8,789 nt of DNA from Pseudomonadota bacterium (GCA_015222855.1 JADFWA010000116.1:1-8789), one strand, 5' to 3'; shown: positions 1-7,261, numbered from the stretch's first letter. Notes: generated from the sequence alone by a model not told the origin. Numbers and translations: made by a program.

Positions 1-392
1 ATATATAGCTGCATCGCCTGATCATCGGTATCGGCCTTTCTGACATCTCCGCCAACGGGAAGCTTGGTAACCTTCCATCGCCAGTTCAAGAAAGGATACT
101 CCTGTACATCTACTTCTATTGCTTTCTGTATCCCGAAAGACGATTTATCATCGCTTGTCATGTGGAGGCAGAATTTATCTCCCACTTTTTCGAGCTTGAT
201 AACCGGCATCCCCTTATGCTTTTCCAGTTTCCATCCCACCGGGGCTCCCTCATTCATGTCGGCAGAAGCAAATTCTGCGACGACAACCGTATCGTCCGTA
301 TCGTCTCCACCGGAAAGGGCATGTCCGAACAATCCAAAGATAAATATCACTGTCAACGAAAAAATAAACAGGGAAAATCTACTCGTTTTCAT
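1..392 (-). CDS. DUF3047-like exported protein (partial, C-terminus beyond window)
   Basis: The minus strand reads open from an ATG at 392-390 to the left edge, giving 130 residues with no stop. The first 26 or so residues (MKTSRFSLFIFSLTVIFIFG...) form a signal peptide with a basic start and a hydrophobic core. An acidic stretch (GGDDTDDT) follows, and then a segment containing FGIQKAIEVDV, YPFLNWRWKVTKLP, GGDVR and a DDQA-like motif. This pattern fits the DUF3047 family, whose function is not established. The start codon shares its A with the TAA stop of pyrE (TAATG), so translation is probably coupled and the gene is the distal member of the pyrE transcript. The G-rich end of pyrE (CCGGAGGGG) supplies the ribosome binding site. 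I am confident it is a gene and fairly confident of the family. A periplasmic location is inferred from the signal peptide. Confidence 0.8.
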   Translation of the reverse strand, partial: MKTSRFSLFIFSLTVIFIFGLFGHALSGGDDTDDTVVVAEFASADMNEGAPVGWKLEKHKGMPVIKLEKVGDKFCLHMTSDDKSSFGIQKAIEVDVQEYPFLNWRWKVTKLPVGGDVRKADTDDQAMQLY

Positions 393-982
393 TATTCCCC
401 TCCGGTGGTTTTCAGTTGTTTATACATGGCCATTATCTCCGTTTTTGTCAGAACCGAATCGACCCGTTTTACATATTTTTCTATATTTTCCAGGGCGCCC
501 TCTTCGCGATCAATCAGCACAATGACTCGATCCACGACCAACCCCTCTTCTTTTGCCCTTTCTATCGCCGTTATGGTTGACGCTCCGGTGGTGATAACAT
601 CATCTATAATCGCGACCTTTTCCCCAGACCTGACGTTGCCCTCTATCTTGCTTTTTGTGCCGTGCTCCTTTACATCTTTTCTGACAATAAAAGATTTTAC
701 GGGTCTCCCCCGCTGATAGGAAATCACAGAGAGCGCATTGGCTATGGGATCCGCCCCGAGGGTCATGCCGCCGGCCGCGGTGATCTCGGAATCCTCAAGC
801 ATATCGAAGACTATGTTGCCTATAAGATTCATCCCCTCGGGATCAAGGGTCGTCGGTTTACAATCGTAATAGAAGTTGCTCCTCCTGCCGGAAGTCAATG
901 TAAAGGGCGGATTCTCACTGTATCTAAAGGATCTGTCAACGATAATCTCGGTAAGTCTCTTTTTCATTTCATTATGTTTCAT
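392..982 (-). CDS. pyrE: Orotate phosphoribosyltransferase
   Basis: This 196-residue protein transfers orotate to PRPP to form orotidine 5'-phosphate in cytosolic pyrimidine synthesis. The PRPP-binding signature VAIIDDVITTGAS lies at residues 123-135. The flexible-loop motif RKDVKEHG (101-108) carries the Arg, Lys, Lys and His expected of the catalytic loop, and NFYYDCKPT (about 36-44) matches the orotate-side segment. The length is normal for the bacterial enzyme. The ATG at 982-980 has GGAAAGG 11 bases upstream, a rather long spacing; a second in-frame ATG at codon 6 has nothing better. It starts 34 bases after the stop of the TPR gene and overlaps the DUF3047-like gene by one base, so it sits inside a minus-strand operon that otherwise looks like envelope functions. 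No pyrimidine attenuator is visible in the 34-base gap. Confidence 0.96.
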   Translation of the reverse strand: MKHNEMKKRLTEIIVDRSFRYSENPPFTLTSGRRSNFYYDCKPTTLDPEGMNLIGNIVFDMLEDSEITAAGGMTLGADPIANALSVISYQRGRPVKSFIVRKDVKEHGTKSKIEGNVRSGEKVAIIDDVITTGASTITAIERAKEEGLVVDRVIVLIDREEGALENIEKYVKRVDSVLTKTEIMAMYKQLKTTGGE

Positions 983-1016
983 ACTTTAAAATGCCTTTCC
1001 CAATACAAAAATGTAT

Positions 1017-1952
1017 TTACTCCGTTACAGTATAGAAATAATCCGGATTAAGATGAAGGGCCTCCCTGTATTCCACAGCAGCCATATCCGGCCACCCCTT
1101 TTTATCATAGTATAAACCCAATGTGAAGTGTATGTCGGCATTGCCCTGTTCTATTCTAAGCGCTTGCTTTGTCTGATTTATAGCCTGATCAAGATTTCCA
1201 ATGCCATAATACGCCTTGCCGAGATAGAATCGCGTCTCACTATTAAACAGATTACCCCTGAGTGCAACGATCAGCACATTGAGGGCACTCCTGTGTTTCT
1301 TAAGTTTTATATATATCTTGCCAAGATTCACCAGTGTATCTTCATCATAAGGTTTTACCTTCTTTGCCCTCCGGTAGAAAGTAACAGCCTTTTCAAGATT
1401 ACCTTTCTTTGCATAATTGACGGCTATATCATAAAGGGCATCAAAGTAGCCTGGTTGAGATCTTATCGCCTTATGGTACTCTTTTACAGCGCCGTCAATA
1501 TCACCTTCTATGTCACATATCTTTCCAAGAGAATAATGCACCTTACTATCTTTCGGGCATCTCTCAGCGAGGATCCTGTAATATGCTATGGCCTTTTCAT
1601 GCTCCCCTCTTTCCAGACAAATGTCCCCAAGTTGAAAATAAGGCCAATAGTAATCAGGATCAATTTCCACCGCCTTTTTATGGAAAATAACGGCTTCGTC
1701 TGTTTCTCCTTTGGCCCGGTAGGCCTTTGCCAACATATAATAATACCTGGCAACCCCGGGATTTATCGCAATGGCTTTTTTATATTTATCTATTGCCCTG
1801 TCAAATCTTTTCCTGTCGAGATGTCTGTTTCCCTGTTGATAATAGGTGGAAGATGTTTTCTGTTTTGCCGATACACCTGAAGAAGCAAACACAGAGAGTA
1901 AAAAAAAGATTGATAGAATAACTGAAATTTTGTTGATGTGTTTTTTTTTCAT
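1017..1952 (-). CDS. Exported protein with eight tetratricopeptide repeats
   Basis: The 311-residue product has an N-terminal signal peptide (MKKKHINK, then a hydrophobic stretch ending near SGVSA at 25-29), so it is probably periplasmic. No lipobox Cys is visible. Residues 36-305 divide cleanly into eight 34-residue TPR units (the first is 32), most with the Gly/Ala-Tyr pattern and a Pro near the end (AINP, EIDP, HLNP). Only a six-residue tail follows, so the protein is almost entirely TPR superhelix, which normally acts as a protein-binding scaffold. It lies 58 bases downstream of tonB and 34 bases before pyrE on the same strand. Its partner is unknown, and a link to the Ton system is only inferred from position. 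The start region is odd: there is no Shine-Dalgarno-like sequence before the ATG, and nine consecutive A residues fill codons 2-4. Confidence 0.88.
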   Translation of the reverse strand: MKKKHINKISVILSIFFLLSVFASSGVSAKQKTSSTYYQQGNRHLDRKRFDRAIDKYKKAIAINPGVARYYYMLAKAYRAKGETDEAVIFHKKAVEIDPDYYWPYFQLGDICLERGEHEKAIAYYRILAERCPKDSKVHYSLGKICDIEGDIDGAVKEYHKAIRSQPGYFDALYDIAVNYAKKGNLEKAVTFYRRAKKVKPYDEDTLVNLGKIYIKLKKHRSALNVLIVALRGNLFNSETRFYLGKAYYGIGNLDQAINQTKQALRIEQGNADIHFTLGLYYDKKGWPDMAAVEYREALHLNPDYFYTVTE

Positions 1953-2010
1953 AGTTGTAATTAACGGTGTTTTTATTTTACTTTTAAATTTTGCATTTTG
2001 ATATTTGATA

Positions 2011-2682
2011 TCACTTGTCCCTCAAAACATATTTCACCGGAACCTCAACCCACATGGTTATCGGATATCCCATCCTCTTTGCCGGTTCGAATTTCCATTT
2101 CTTGACCGCTTTCAGAGCCGATCTGTCCAAAATGTTATATCCGGATGACTTTTTTATCTTCAATTCCCCTACCCTTCCATCGATAAGTATCTCCGCCGAT
2201 AGCAATACTACGCCTTCATATCCCCTCTTGCGGGCTATCGCCGGGTAGATTGGGGGCACATTTTCGTCGTACCGAGGTACGGCCAGGGTCACTTTTGCCG
2301 TCTCCAGAGACTCTTTCCCGGTAGGTGCAGACGGAGGAGGGGATAGGGCATCGGCAGACGGACTGGCCTCCCGGGTTTCAATTTTCTCTGTGGGAACCGG
2401 TTCTGTTATTATCTCTTTTTTTTGTATTGGGCTGATCTGCTTATCCGGCTTGATTATCTCCTTTTTTTCCTTGACGACTATTTTTCTTTCCTTCTTCACC
2501 TCAGGCACTGCATCCGCGGTACGAGTAGAGACCATGGATATATTGAGACGGCCATAATTTTTCGCCTTGAAATGAAGGGGACGCGGGGAGGTGGACATAT
2601 GGGTAAAGGCAATCCCGATATGAATGGCCAGCGCAACCAGCGCCGCGAAAAGAAAGTCCTTTTCAATCGTTATTCTTTCCAT
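2011..2682 (-). CDS. tonB: Energy transducer TonB
   Basis: This 223-residue inner-membrane protein spans the periplasm and passes proton-motive energy from ExbB/ExbD to outer-membrane receptors. One N-terminal membrane segment (about 10-28) contains a His at position 21, in the place of the conserved transmembrane His of TonB. Residues about 60-135 form a Lys/Glu/Pro-rich linker. Residues about 143-220 are a canonical TonB C-terminal domain, with PIYPAIARKRGYEG, a dG turn (IDGRV), SSGYNILDRSA and WKFEPA. The ATG at 2682-2680 is preceded by GGAG at 5 bases spacing, and the gene overlaps the end of exbD by 13 bases, which fits translational coupling. No TonB-dependent receptor is encoded in the window, so the substrate cannot be named. 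Confidence 0.93.
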   Translation of the reverse strand: MERITIEKDFLFAALVALAIHIGIAFTHMSTSPRPLHFKAKNYGRLNISMVSTRTADAVPEVKKERKIVVKEKKEIIKPDKQISPIQKKEIITEPVPTEKIETREASPSADALSPPPSAPTGKESLETAKVTLAVPRYDENVPPIYPAIARKRGYEGVVLLSAEILIDGRVGELKIKKSSGYNILDRSALKAVKKWKFEPAKRMGYPITMWVEVPVKYVLRDK

Positions 2683-3074
2683 TTTGTCTCCAGCGAAAGA
2701 CTAACAATCCCGGATTTCCTAACCATATCCATAACCGAGATGACCCGTTCATAGGGGGCTTTTTTATCTCCCATGATGACGACCTTCATCTCGAGAAATT
2801 TGTCATGCCGGGAGGACAGCCGGGAGAGGAGTTCATCCAGCGTTACCTCTTCTTTTTCGAGGAATATCTTACCGTCCGCCCTCACGCCAATACTGATAAA
2901 ATCTTTTTTATCCACACAGGATGTGGAGGATTGGGGCAGGTCAACCGGTATTCCCCTGTGAACGACCATCGACATCATCATGAATATAAAGGCGACCAGA
3001 AGGAGAAATACAACATCGATCAGCGGTATCATCTCAATCCTGGCCTTGCCGGAGTATCTCTTTGAAACCTTCAT
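2670..3074 (-). CDS. exbD: Biopolymer transport protein ExbD/TolR family
   Basis: This 134-residue protein is the peptidoglycan-side partner of the ExbB channel. A short cytosolic N-terminus leads into MIPLIDVVFLLLVAFIF, where Asp20 is the conserved membrane aspartate needed for proton use in ExbD/TolR. A periplasmic domain with the usual pattern follows: VDLPQS, ISIGVRADGKIFLEKEEV, VVIMGDKKAPYERVISVMDMVRKSGI. The length is typical. Its ATG overlaps the TGA of exbB in an ATGA junction (3071-3074), and its end overlaps the tonB start by 13 bases. TolR is the alternative name for this fold, but the tonB gene next door and the absence of tolA, tolB or pal favour ExbD. Confidence 0.92.
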   Translation of the reverse strand: MKVSKRYSGKARIEMIPLIDVVFLLLVAFIFMMMSMVVHRGIPVDLPQSSTSCVDKKDFISIGVRADGKIFLEKEEVTLDELLSRLSSRHDKFLEMKVVIMGDKKAPYERVISVMDMVRKSGIVSLSLETKWKE

Positions 3075-3691
3075 CCCGCTCGATATTCCCCATTCCTTCT
3101 TTTTTCGAAGATTATCTCCAGATTGGTGCCGTACTTTTCCATCTCAAGCGCGGCCTTTTCGGTTTTCGATATAAAGTAGTTGTAAGGTATGAGACTGAGT
3201 ATGGCGATGGTAAGTCCAAAGGCCGTGGTGATGAGGGCCTGGGCGATACCCACCGTTATCATCTGGGGATGTTCCGCACCCACAGTGCCAAGCATATTGA
3301 ATGAATAGATTATCCCCGTAACCGTCCCCAGGATTCCCAGAAGGGGTGAGAGGGTTATCATTGTATCGAGAATAGGCAGGTAGCGCTTCATCCGGGCAAT
3401 CTCCGCGTCAGCGCTCATCTGCAGGGCATCTCTCAAGGAAAAATCACGGTGGACTACGCCACAGACCATGACGCTGATGACGAAATCACGGGTGCTGCCG
3501 GTGATCTTTTTTGCTTCCTCAAACTGCCCCCTTTCAATCAGGGTCATCAAATCATCCAGCAATCTTCTATTGCGATTTTTCTCTTCTTTGATCCAGAATA
3601 TTACCCGTTCAATTATTACCGTAAGCGATACGAGGGAACAAAGGAGAAGGGGGTACATGACCGGCCCCCCTTTGAAAAAATTTTCAAACAT
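3071..3691 (-). CDS. exbB: Biopolymer transport protein ExbB (MotA/TolQ/ExbB channel)
   Basis: This 206-residue inner-membrane protein forms the pentameric proton channel that works with ExbD to energise TonB. Three membrane segments are visible, at about 12-34, 108-131 and 147-170. The family signatures PLLGILGTVTG (116-126) and GIAQALITTAFGL (148-160) are intact, and the large cytosolic loop between segments 1 and 2 is present. The ATG at 3691-3689 has AGGA nine bases upstream. It is the first gene of the exbB-exbD-tonB set and overlaps exbD by four bases. A repeat hairpin separates it from metH. Codons 2-7 contain the inverted repeat TTTGAAAA/TTTTCAAA. I saw no convincing promoter of its own in the 94-base gap, so it may be read from upstream. 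Confidence 0.93.
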   Translation of the reverse strand: MFENFFKGGPVMYPLLLCSLVSLTVIIERVIFWIKEEKNRNRRLLDDLMTLIERGQFEEAKKITGSTRDFVISVMVCGVVHRDFSLRDALQMSADAEIARMKRYLPILDTMITLSPLLGILGTVTGIIYSFNMLGTVGAEHPQMITVGIAQALITTAFGLTIAILSLIPYNYFISKTEKAALEMEKYGTNLEIIFEKRRNGEYRAG

Positions 3692-3712
3692 ATTTGAGGT
3701 TCCTGTAATCTA

Positions 3713-3773
3713 CCGCAAAGACGCAAAGAGCGCAAAGTTTCAAGTTTTCTTTGCGTACTCTGCGTCTCTGCGG
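3713..3773. repeat. Intergenic CTTTGCG-type inverted repeat
   Basis: Two 25-base arms (3713-3737 and 3749-3773) pair with four mismatches around an 11-base centre. The left arm on the plus strand is three iterations of CGCAAAG (at 3715, 3723 and 3731), and the right arm carries the matching CTTTGCG, CTCTGCG, CTCTGCG units. It fills most of the 94-base gap between the metH stop and the exbB start. Neither strand shows a T run right after the stem, so it is not a standard intrinsic terminator. CGCAAAGA/CGCAGAGA-rich inverted repeats occur in many bacterial genomes as dispersed intergenic elements, and that family assignment is from memory. It could stabilise or separate the metH and exbB message segments. 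Confidence 0.8.
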
Positions 3774-3785
3774 TGAAATAGATAG

Positions 3786-6212
3786 TTATCTTTTACTTCG
3801 GACTAATCCTTCCGTACTCAATTTCCGTGCAAGCCGTACGGCACCGACGCCGTCCTTTGCGTATTCCGCTCCGATTGACCGGGCGAAGGATTTGCTTACC
3901 ACCGCTCCCCCTGCTATGAACTTACAGTCAAGCTCTTCCTCTCTTGCCAGTTCAATGACGTCTTTCATGTTAACCATCGTTGTGGTCATGAGGGCGGAAA
4001 GCCCCACGATAGCAGGCTTAACCTGTTTGATTTCTTCAATAATTTTTTCGGCCGGCACATCCTTGCCAAGGTCTATAACATTAAACCCGTGATTTTTTAA
4101 CATGAGGGACACTATATTTTTACCTATGTCATGAATATCGCCCTTTACCGTGGCAAGGAGAACAACTACCTTCTTCTCCTGCGCTGACACATCTTTTCTA
4201 AGGTAGGGATCGATATATTCAAGCCCTTTTTGCATTGCTTCCGCGCTGGCGATAAGCTGGGGCAGAAAATACTCTTTTTTATCAAACAGGTCACCCACTT
4301 TTATAATGGCAGGAATCATGATGTCCTGGACAAGACTGTCAGCAGATGTCCCGGATGAAAGGGCCTCCTTCGCGAAATCATTTATCTCTTCCCTGTTCCC
4401 TTCCAAGACCGCCTGAAATACCTTCTGCTCCGGCGGGGGTTTTTCTGTCTTCATATTTACTTCATCTGCATGGGATATTTCGGAAAAATAGGAAATAAAT
4501 AAAGAGGCGTCCTTATCTTTCTGCATCAACACATCCGCCGCCATTTTAATGTTCATGAGCTCTTCGCTTGAAGGATTGGCGATGGCCAGGGTCAGGCCGG
4601 AAGCCTGCGCCATTGCGAGGAAAGTCGCGTTGATCCATTTTCGCTGCGGCATCCCGAAGGAGACGTTGGTAAGCCCGACTATGGTGTTGCATCTGAATTT
4701 GTGTGAACACCACTCGATCGTTTTCAGTGTCTCCAGTGCGGCCATGGAGTCGGAAGCCACCGTCATAACCAGACCGTCGACGACGATATCATCTTTGGTA
4801 AAGCCGAAACGCCCGGCCTCCTTGAATACGCTCTTGACAATCTCCTTCCGCTTTTCCGCCGTGGCCGGTATCTCCTTGCCGGTCAACGGCAGGAGAATAA
4901 ACATTGCCCCGTATTTTGCCGCTATGGGCAGGAGTTTCCTGAGTTTCTCCTCTTCCCCGGAAATGGAATTAATCAACGCGCGGCCGGGATACAGACGGAG
5001 AGCTGTTTCTATCGCTTTTACATTTGACGAATCAATGACCAGAGGAAGATCGGTAATGGTCGAAAGGAGACTGATAACGTCATGCATGGCCTTCACCTCA
5101 TCGATACCGGGAACCCCTACGTTAACATCCAGAAGGCCTGCCCCGTCTCTTTTCTGTTCTTTGGTCATCTGCCGGATGAGGGATATTTTACCATCGAGGA
5201 GTTCCTGCTGAAGTGCCTTTTTCCCTGTGGGATTGATACGTTCTCCCACGATACAGAGGGGCTTATCCTTTTCCAGGACGATGAAATTTCTGGCGGAGCT
5301 GAGGGCGCTTATCGATTTTCTAATAGGAGCACGGGGTTTTTCCTTTCGAATTTCCTTCTTAAGTTCATGTATGTGAGCGGGCAACGTCCCGCAGCAGCCA
5401 CCAAGGATATTTACACCCGCCGAAACATATTCCTTACCAAAGGAGGCAAATTCAACGGGCTGCATGTCAAAAACGGTTTCATTGTCAACAAGCTTCGGGA
5501 TACCGGCATTGGGTTTTGCCACAAGAGGGACCTTCGCATAGGGTTTCATCGCCGCGATATATTCGAGCATCCCTTCCGGCCCGGTGGAACAGTTGCACCC
5601 AACGGCGTCAGCACCGAGGCTTTGCAGTGTAATCAGCGCCGATATCGGATCTGTCCCGTTGAGCGTGCGGCCGGCTTCCTCAAACGTCATGGTAACCATG
5701 ACAAACGCGTCTGTGATCTCTTTTACGGCGATCAGGGCCGCGCGTGCTTCCTGTATATCCATCATGGTTTCAATCACAAAGAGATCGACACCACCCTCAA
5801 GAAGCCCCCTGACCTGCTCTTTAAAGACCTCAACAGCTTCGTCGAATTCGATATTCCCAAAAGGCTTGACAAACTGCCCGGTAGGACCGATATCACCGGC
5901 TACCATGGCCTTTTCGCCAACGGCGTCCTTCGCAAGCCGGGCAAGCTGTCTGTTAACTTCCCCTATATTGCTGACGTCATACTGCCCCAGCTTGAAGCAG
6001 TTTGCGCCAAAGGTGCAGGTGTATACTACGTCAGCGCCCGATTTTTGATAATCGGAGTGAACCGCCTGGATAACGCGCGGATTTTCAATACACCACATCT
6101 CCGGGCATACCCCCTGGGGTATGCCGCGTTTCTGCAGTTCCGTTCCCGTGGCGCCGTCGAGGATGAGAACCCTTCTTTTCAGGAGATTGATTATCTTGTT
6201 TTTAATATTCAC
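3786..6212 (-). CDS. metH: Cobalamin-dependent methionine synthase, short form without reactivation domain
   Basis: This 808-residue cytosolic enzyme moves a methyl group from methyltetrahydrofolate through cob(I)alamin to homocysteine. The homocysteine domain (about 1-290) has LDGATGTELQKRG and the zinc ligands Cys208 (GCNCS) and Cys273/Cys274 (GGCCGT). The pterin-binding domain (about 310-560) has VGERINPTGKK, DVNVG, VIDSSN and GLTNVSFGMPQR. The B12 cap (about 595-675) is followed by the cobalamin domain, with the lower-ligand motif DIHDIG (Asp692, His694, Gly697) and GLSALMTTT. The protein ends after the B12 fold, about 400 residues shorter than E. coli MetH. The missing activation domain is supplied by the gene just upstream, which it overlaps by 11 bases. 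The start is GTG at 6212-6210, behind AGGTGAGG; no in-frame ATG lies before the LDGATG motif. Methylation of other pterins cannot be excluded. Confidence 0.95.
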   Translation of the reverse strand: MNIKNKIINLLKRRVLILDGATGTELQKRGIPQGVCPEMWCIENPRVIQAVHSDYQKSGADVVYTCTFGANCFKLGQYDVSNIGEVNRQLARLAKDAVGEKAMVAGDIGPTGQFVKPFGNIEFDEAVEVFKEQVRGLLEGGVDLFVIETMMDIQEARAALIAVKEITDAFVMVTMTFEEAGRTLNGTDPISALITLQSLGADAVGCNCSTGPEGMLEYIAAMKPYAKVPLVAKPNAGIPKLVDNETVFDMQPVEFASFGKEYVSAGVNILGGCCGTLPAHIHELKKEIRKEKPRAPIRKSISALSSARNFIVLEKDKPLCIVGERINPTGKKALQQELLDGKISLIRQMTKEQKRDGAGLLDVNVGVPGIDEVKAMHDVISLLSTITDLPLVIDSSNVKAIETALRLYPGRALINSISGEEEKLRKLLPIAAKYGAMFILLPLTGKEIPATAEKRKEIVKSVFKEAGRFGFTKDDIVVDGLVMTVASDSMAALETLKTIEWCSHKFRCNTIVGLTNVSFGMPQRKWINATFLAMAQASGLTLAIANPSSEELMNIKMAADVLMQKDKDASLFISYFSEISHADEVNMKTEKPPPEQKVFQAVLEGNREEINDFAKEALSSGTSADSLVQDIMIPAIIKVGDLFDKKEYFLPQLIASAEAMQKGLEYIDPYLRKDVSAQEKKVVVLLATVKGDIHDIGKNIVSLMLKNHGFNVIDLGKDVPAEKIIEEIKQVKPAIVGLSALMTTTMVNMKDVIELAREEELDCKFIAGGAVVSKSFARSIGAEYAKDGVGAVRLARKLSTEGLVRSKR

Positions 6213-6840
6213 CTTTCCTCACCTGAACCACGCCGGCGACCGCCGTGACGGACTTTTCCGGTGTGAGTATAAAATTCTCATTTATTTTGATTCCAATACG
6301 CTGGAGCTGCAGAATATCGTAAATGATCTTTTGATTTTCAAGCAAAAAATCGTGATAACCGGCAGAAAACCGCTCCGGGGTAAGACGTTTATTTTCTCTG
6401 CGAAGCTCCTGATTGAAATAATTCATAATCCAGTCAAGTGACGCATCAACGATCTCACTGGCTGTCGCGTCAAAGACCACTGCACGGGTCAAATTATTTT
6501 CAGCGGAATCTTCCCGGATAGCTTCGATAATGTCGCCGCCCGCTGTTGCCCCCATCAGCACAATCTCCCAACAGCCTTCCAGAAATGCCGACAGATGCAC
6601 ACTCTCAAATATAATACCCGTTGAAAGGATAATTCCGGATAATTTTTTTTCCTGAATAGAGATACTTACCCCTGCTCCTTTCAAATTAATAAAGGAGAGG
6701 GCATCTTCAATATAGTAATCAATGTCCCTTTTCTGTTGAGGCGTAAGCTGAGTTTTGCCCTTTCGGTATCCCAGACGTCTATATATGCTCTCTTCCGGTG
6801 TCGGAACGTTTATGGAGTCAAAAAAAACCGATCGATTCAT
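6202..6840 (-). CDS. Stand-alone methionine synthase activation (reactivation) domain protein
   Basis: The 212-residue product resembles the C-terminal AdoMet-binding activation domain of MetH, here encoded as a separate protein. The best match is its C-terminal half: ERFSAGYHDFLLENQ (about 156-170) followed by ILTPEKSVTAVAGV (about 191-204), the pattern of the split clostridial and Thermotoga-type activation proteins. The middle section (MGATAGGDI, AVVFDATASEIVDASLDW) also fits. By analogy with E. coli MetH, it would bind AdoMet and remethylate inactive cob(II)alamin with an external electron donor; this is inferred. The ATG at 6840-6838 is 7 bases after the preceding stop, with only a weak GAG-type ribosome site. 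The 11-base overlap with metH supports a joint function and roughly matched synthesis. Confidence 0.87.
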   Translation of the reverse strand: MNRSVFFDSINVPTPEESIYRRLGYRKGKTQLTPQQKRDIDYYIEDALSFINLKGAGVSISIQEKKLSGIILSTGIIFESVHLSAFLEGCWEIVLMGATAGGDIIEAIREDSAENNLTRAVVFDATASEIVDASLDWIMNYFNQELRRENKRLTPERFSAGYHDFLLENQKIIYDILQLQRIGIKINENFILTPEKSVTAVAGVVQVRKGEY

Positions 6841-6847
6841 AAATTTC

Positions 6848-7147
6848 TCAGCGAGACGGTACGAAAGGTGAAAATTCGTACTCTTTGCCTTTTACATCAA
6901 CAACTAACTTATCCTCTGTGTTTTCCTTGATTTTACCCTCGATGTTCCTGCGACAGCCAAAATCGTGGAAACTTACCTGATGGGTCGGCACCTCACTTTC
7001 ATCCAGATCTCCATAATATTTCTTTCTTTGTTCCGGAGATAATTCCTTAACAAGCAATCTCTGGCATCGCACCCTTGTCTCCCAATCTCCCAAACGGATG
7101 GCTACTTGATAATTACCATGAATTTTGAGGGGCATCTTAATTTCCAT
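6848..7147 (-). CDS. Unrecognised 99-residue protein leading the metH unit
   Basis: I do not recognise this family. The chosen start is the ATG at 7147-7145, because GAGGAG lies six bases upstream of it. An in-frame ATG 30 bases earlier (7177-7175) would add MKNIHDEERK but has only AAGG one base away. The product is soluble and highly charged, with no signal peptide or membrane segment. Visible points are a lone Cys in VRCQRLL, the stretch LSPEQRKKYYGDLDESEVP, the segment THQVSFHDFGCRR with two His and one Cys, and a C-terminal beta-rich part (EDKLVVDVKGKEYEF). There is no CxxC pair. Its stop is seven bases before the activation-domain gene, so it is almost certainly in the same transcript as metH. 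A link to methionine or B12 metabolism is inferred from position only. Confidence 0.75.
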   Translation of the reverse strand: MEIKMPLKIHGNYQVAIRLGDWETRVRCQRLLVKELSPEQRKKYYGDLDESEVPTHQVSFHDFGCRRNIEGKIKENTEDKLVVDVKGKEYEFSPFVPSR

Positions 7148-7153
7148 TTTTCT

Positions 7154-7159
7154 CTCCTC
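7154..7159 (-). promoter_or_regulatory. Ribosome binding site that fixes the start of the 99-residue protein
   Basis: GAGGAG on the minus strand, followed by AGAAAA and ATG (7147-7145), is the strongest Shine-Dalgarno match in the window. It falls inside the longer reading frame that would start at 7177, so it argues for the shorter protein. Confidence 0.7.
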
Positions 7160-7198
7160 ATCGTGGATATTTTTCATGCCTTAACATATCCGGACTAA

Positions 7199-7204
7199 AT
7201 TATC
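7199..7204 (-). promoter_or_regulatory. Possible -10 box for the metH unit
   Basis: GATAAT on the minus strand matches five of six bases of TATAAT and would give a leader of about 45 bases before the ATG at 7147. No good -35 box sits at normal spacing; TTCAAT at 19 bases is weak. The AT-rich divergent gap has no room for a cobalamin or SAM riboswitch, and none is apparent. This is a tentative call. Confidence 0.3.
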
Positions 7205-7261
7205 TACTTCTACTAAAAATGCAATTGAAAACTGCTCAAATTTAATTGGATTTACAAATTG

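Noticed and set aside
1128..1880. 250-residue plus-strand open frame opposite the TPR gene
   Set aside because: The opposite strand shows eight regular TPR units and a signal peptide, so this frame is a shadow of repetitive coding sequence.
5082..6248. 388-residue plus-strand open frame antisense to metH
   Set aside because: It lies opposite an unmistakable MetH. It has no recognisable domain or ribosome site, and its composition is that of a reverse-strand shadow.
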